Positions 23,106-23,987 of a stretch of 23,987 nucleotides of DNA are shown here, one piece after another. The stretch is from the NCBI GenBank assembly GCA_002410325.1, contig DHRK01000029.1, forward strand, positions 1-23,987. The letters run 5' to 3'. This stretch comes from Syntrophomonas sp. UBA5314 (GTDB lineage: Bacteria > Bacillota > Syntrophomonadia > Syntrophomonadales > Syntrophomonadaceae). Numbering within the stretch: position 1 is the first letter of the stretch; the number at the start of each line of letters is the position of its first letter. Below the pieces are notes generated by a model that worked only from the letters and a program-made list of their open reading frames with translations, did no database searches and was not told the DNA's origin. The position numbers and the translations under genes are program-made.

Positions 23106-23660
23106 TTAATCCACGTGATAATAATGCAAAACGGATTCCCCGTATTGAGTTATCCGGATTCGAGAAAGATTTTCATAAATGTCTAGCATGAGCATTTTGC
23201 GCCGGGTTCGCAGAATTACCAGTCCCCCGGGGGGCAAAAGCTTGGCAGGACCTAACGCAATCATTATTTTGCCAAAGATACTCTCCTGGTCAAATGGAGG
23301 GTCTACATATATATAGTCAAATTGTAGTGCATTCCTTTCCAGGACCCTTAAAGCCTGAAATACATCATGGCCATAAATTTCAAATCCTTCGGAAAAACCG
23401 CAATTTTTTATATTCTCAGTAATAACCCCGACAGCGGCCCGGTCATTATCCACAAAAAACACCGGGCGGGCTCCCCTGCTTAAGGCTTCAATACCGACAC
23501 TGCCACTTCCTGCAAATAGGTCCAGAAAAGCAGCCTCATAAACCCCAGGTCCCAAAACGTTGAACAAGGCTTCTTTAATCATGTCCGTTATAGGACGGGT
23601 TTTCATGCCCCGCGGGGCATTTAGCCTTTTTCCCTTGGCCTTACCGGCTATTACTCTCAA
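23106..23660 (-). CDS. rsmD: 16S rRNA (guanine966-N2)-methyltransferase RsmD
   Basis: RsmD methylates G966 of 16S rRNA in the assembled 30S head using S-adenosylmethionine. The 184-residue protein has MRVIAGKAKGKRL, RPITDMIKEALFNVL, the SAM-binding FLDLFAGSGSVGIEALSRGA (motif I) and YIYVDPPF (the DPPF catalytic motif). The start codon is TTG; AAGGAG stands about 10 bases upstream, and the nearer ATG inside that site is out of frame. The length is typical. It heads a two-gene unit with the coiled-coil gene. Confidence 0.95.
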   Translation of the reverse strand: MRVIAGKAKGKRLNAPRGMKTRPITDMIKEALFNVLGPGVYEAAFLDLFAGSGSVGIEALSRGARPVFFVDNDRAAVGVITENIKNCGFSEGFEIYGHDVFQALRVLERNALQFDYIYVDPPFDQESIFGKIMIALGPAKLLPPGGLVILRTRRKMLMLDIYENLSRIRITQYGESVLHYYHVD

Positions 23661-23763
23661 AAAGGCCCATCTCCTTTTAATGTTTCGCCGTATTATGTAA
23701 CTTGCCCTTTATGGGCATAAGAAAATTTTATTAATTTTAACATAAAATTTTGCTTTTCCCGTG

Positions 23764-23769
23764 TATAAT
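23764..23769 (+). promoter_or_regulatory. TATAAT -10 box of a candidate small RNA
   Basis: A perfect TATAAT in an AT-rich context, facing right. The -35 is weak: CATAAA sits at the right distance (17 bp), and TTAACA is too far (21 bp). AAAATTTTA/TAAAATTTT inverted repeats lie just upstream (about 23722-23751). Confidence 0.45.
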
Positions 23770-23775
23770 GTTGAC

Positions 23776-23891
23776 CTTGAGCGGTAATCATATTAGCACC
23801 AGATTAAATCTGGTAAACAAACCCTCCCCAACAACTTTACAAAATTCTCCTCTCCCCAAAAATGGCGGTCCTTGAGGCCGCCATTTTATTT
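23776..23891 (+). ncRNA. Candidate C/U-rich small RNA with intrinsic terminator
   Basis: Between a TATAAT box and a strong terminator lie about 115 bases with no ribosome site or reading frame. The parts in order are a 5' hairpin ACCAGAT-TAA-ATCTGGT (23798-23814), then an unpaired A/C/U-rich linker with two C-runs in CCCTCCCC and CTCCTCTCCCC context. The terminator stem AAAATGGCGG/CCGCCATTTT (23859-23868 with 23878-23887) is followed by ATTTT. C-rich loops that pair with Shine-Dalgarno sequences are characteristic of trans-acting small RNAs of Gram-positive bacteria such as FsrA and RsaE. The terminator is symmetric and could also serve a leftward transcript. The class is an inference; no known RNA family is recognised. 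Confidence 0.5.
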
Positions 23892-23920
23892 TCCCCTTTC
23901 GCATAATTCTCCATTGGGAG

Positions 23921-23950
23921 TTGATACTAAAGTACAACGTTCTGTATATT
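23921..23950 (+). promoter_or_regulatory. Rightward promoter for a gene beyond the window
   Basis: TTGATA at 23921-23926 and TATATT at 23945-23950 with an 18-bp spacer, placed after the terminator of the candidate small RNA. The transcript would start near the edge, so the gene it serves is not visible. Confidence 0.45.
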
Positions 23951-23987
23951 GTGCTCATAAGTTGGAGCAGATTTTTTTGAAGTACAA

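Larger units (their letters stand above)
23661..23987. other. Gene-free right end of the window
   Basis: These 327 bases contain no coding region. They hold the rsmD ribosome site, an AT-rich divergent control region with inverted AAAATTTTA repeats, the candidate small RNA and a rightward promoter near the edge. The motif AAGTACAA occurs twice near the end (about 23929 and 23980). Confidence 0.6.

Overview
The window looks like the chromosome of an anaerobic, probably spore-forming, low-to-mid GC Firmicute of the Clostridia class. The evidence is strong AAGGAGG-type ribosome sites, frequent TTG/GTG starts, the sporulation gene ylbJ, and the ylb/rpmF/plsX/rnc/smc/ftsY neighbourhood. An FdhE homologue, pta-ackA and a clostridial agr-like locus would suit a fermenter or syntroph of the Syntrophomonas/Pelotomaculum type, but that placement is inference. 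There is no rRNA, tRNA, CRISPR array or insertion sequence.

Left part (1-4510, + strand). After the tail of an upstream gene and its terminator come fdhE and then about 500 bp of non-coding DNA rich in inverted repeats. An agr-type peptide-signalling locus follows: agrB1, a 44-residue agrD too short for routine gene callers, a terminator, a free-standing multi-pass membrane protein, a GHKL histidine kinase, and agrB2. AgrB1 has Gln where the catalytic His of AgrB proteases should be; AgrB2 has the intact His/Cys pair. The AgrD has no cysteine. The receptor looks split over two genes, and the segment from agrD to the kinase's transmembrane part is conspicuously AT-rich. No LytTR response regulator is present.

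Centre (4544-16821, mostly - strand). A long co-directional series runs yceD-rpmF, plsX-rnc-radical SAM-smc-ftsY-mtnP-mtnA-class II aldolase-mtaD. The last four genes form a compact salvage set for methylthioadenosine and 5'-deoxyadenosine. They lack the usual methionine-salvage partners, so the set resembles a DHAP shunt (deaminase, phosphorylase, isomerase, aldolase). The phosphorylase carries Asn in the purine-selecting position, suggesting it acts on the deaminated inosine form. A hairpin with a U-tract separates rpmF from plsX.

Right part (16895-23987). pta and ackA (- strand) sit inside what is, in Bacillus subtilis, the contiguous rsmD-coaD-ylbJ-ylbK-ylbL-ylbM-ylbN-rpmF cluster. Here ylbJ (+), ylbK (-) and ylbM/tmcAL (+) alternate in strand, and coaD and ylbL are missing. 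rsmD and a small coiled-coil gene close the coding part. The last 300 bp contain no gene but carry a probable small RNA (TATAAT box, 5' hairpin, C/U-rich single-stranded linker, strong terminator) and a promoter pointing out of the window.
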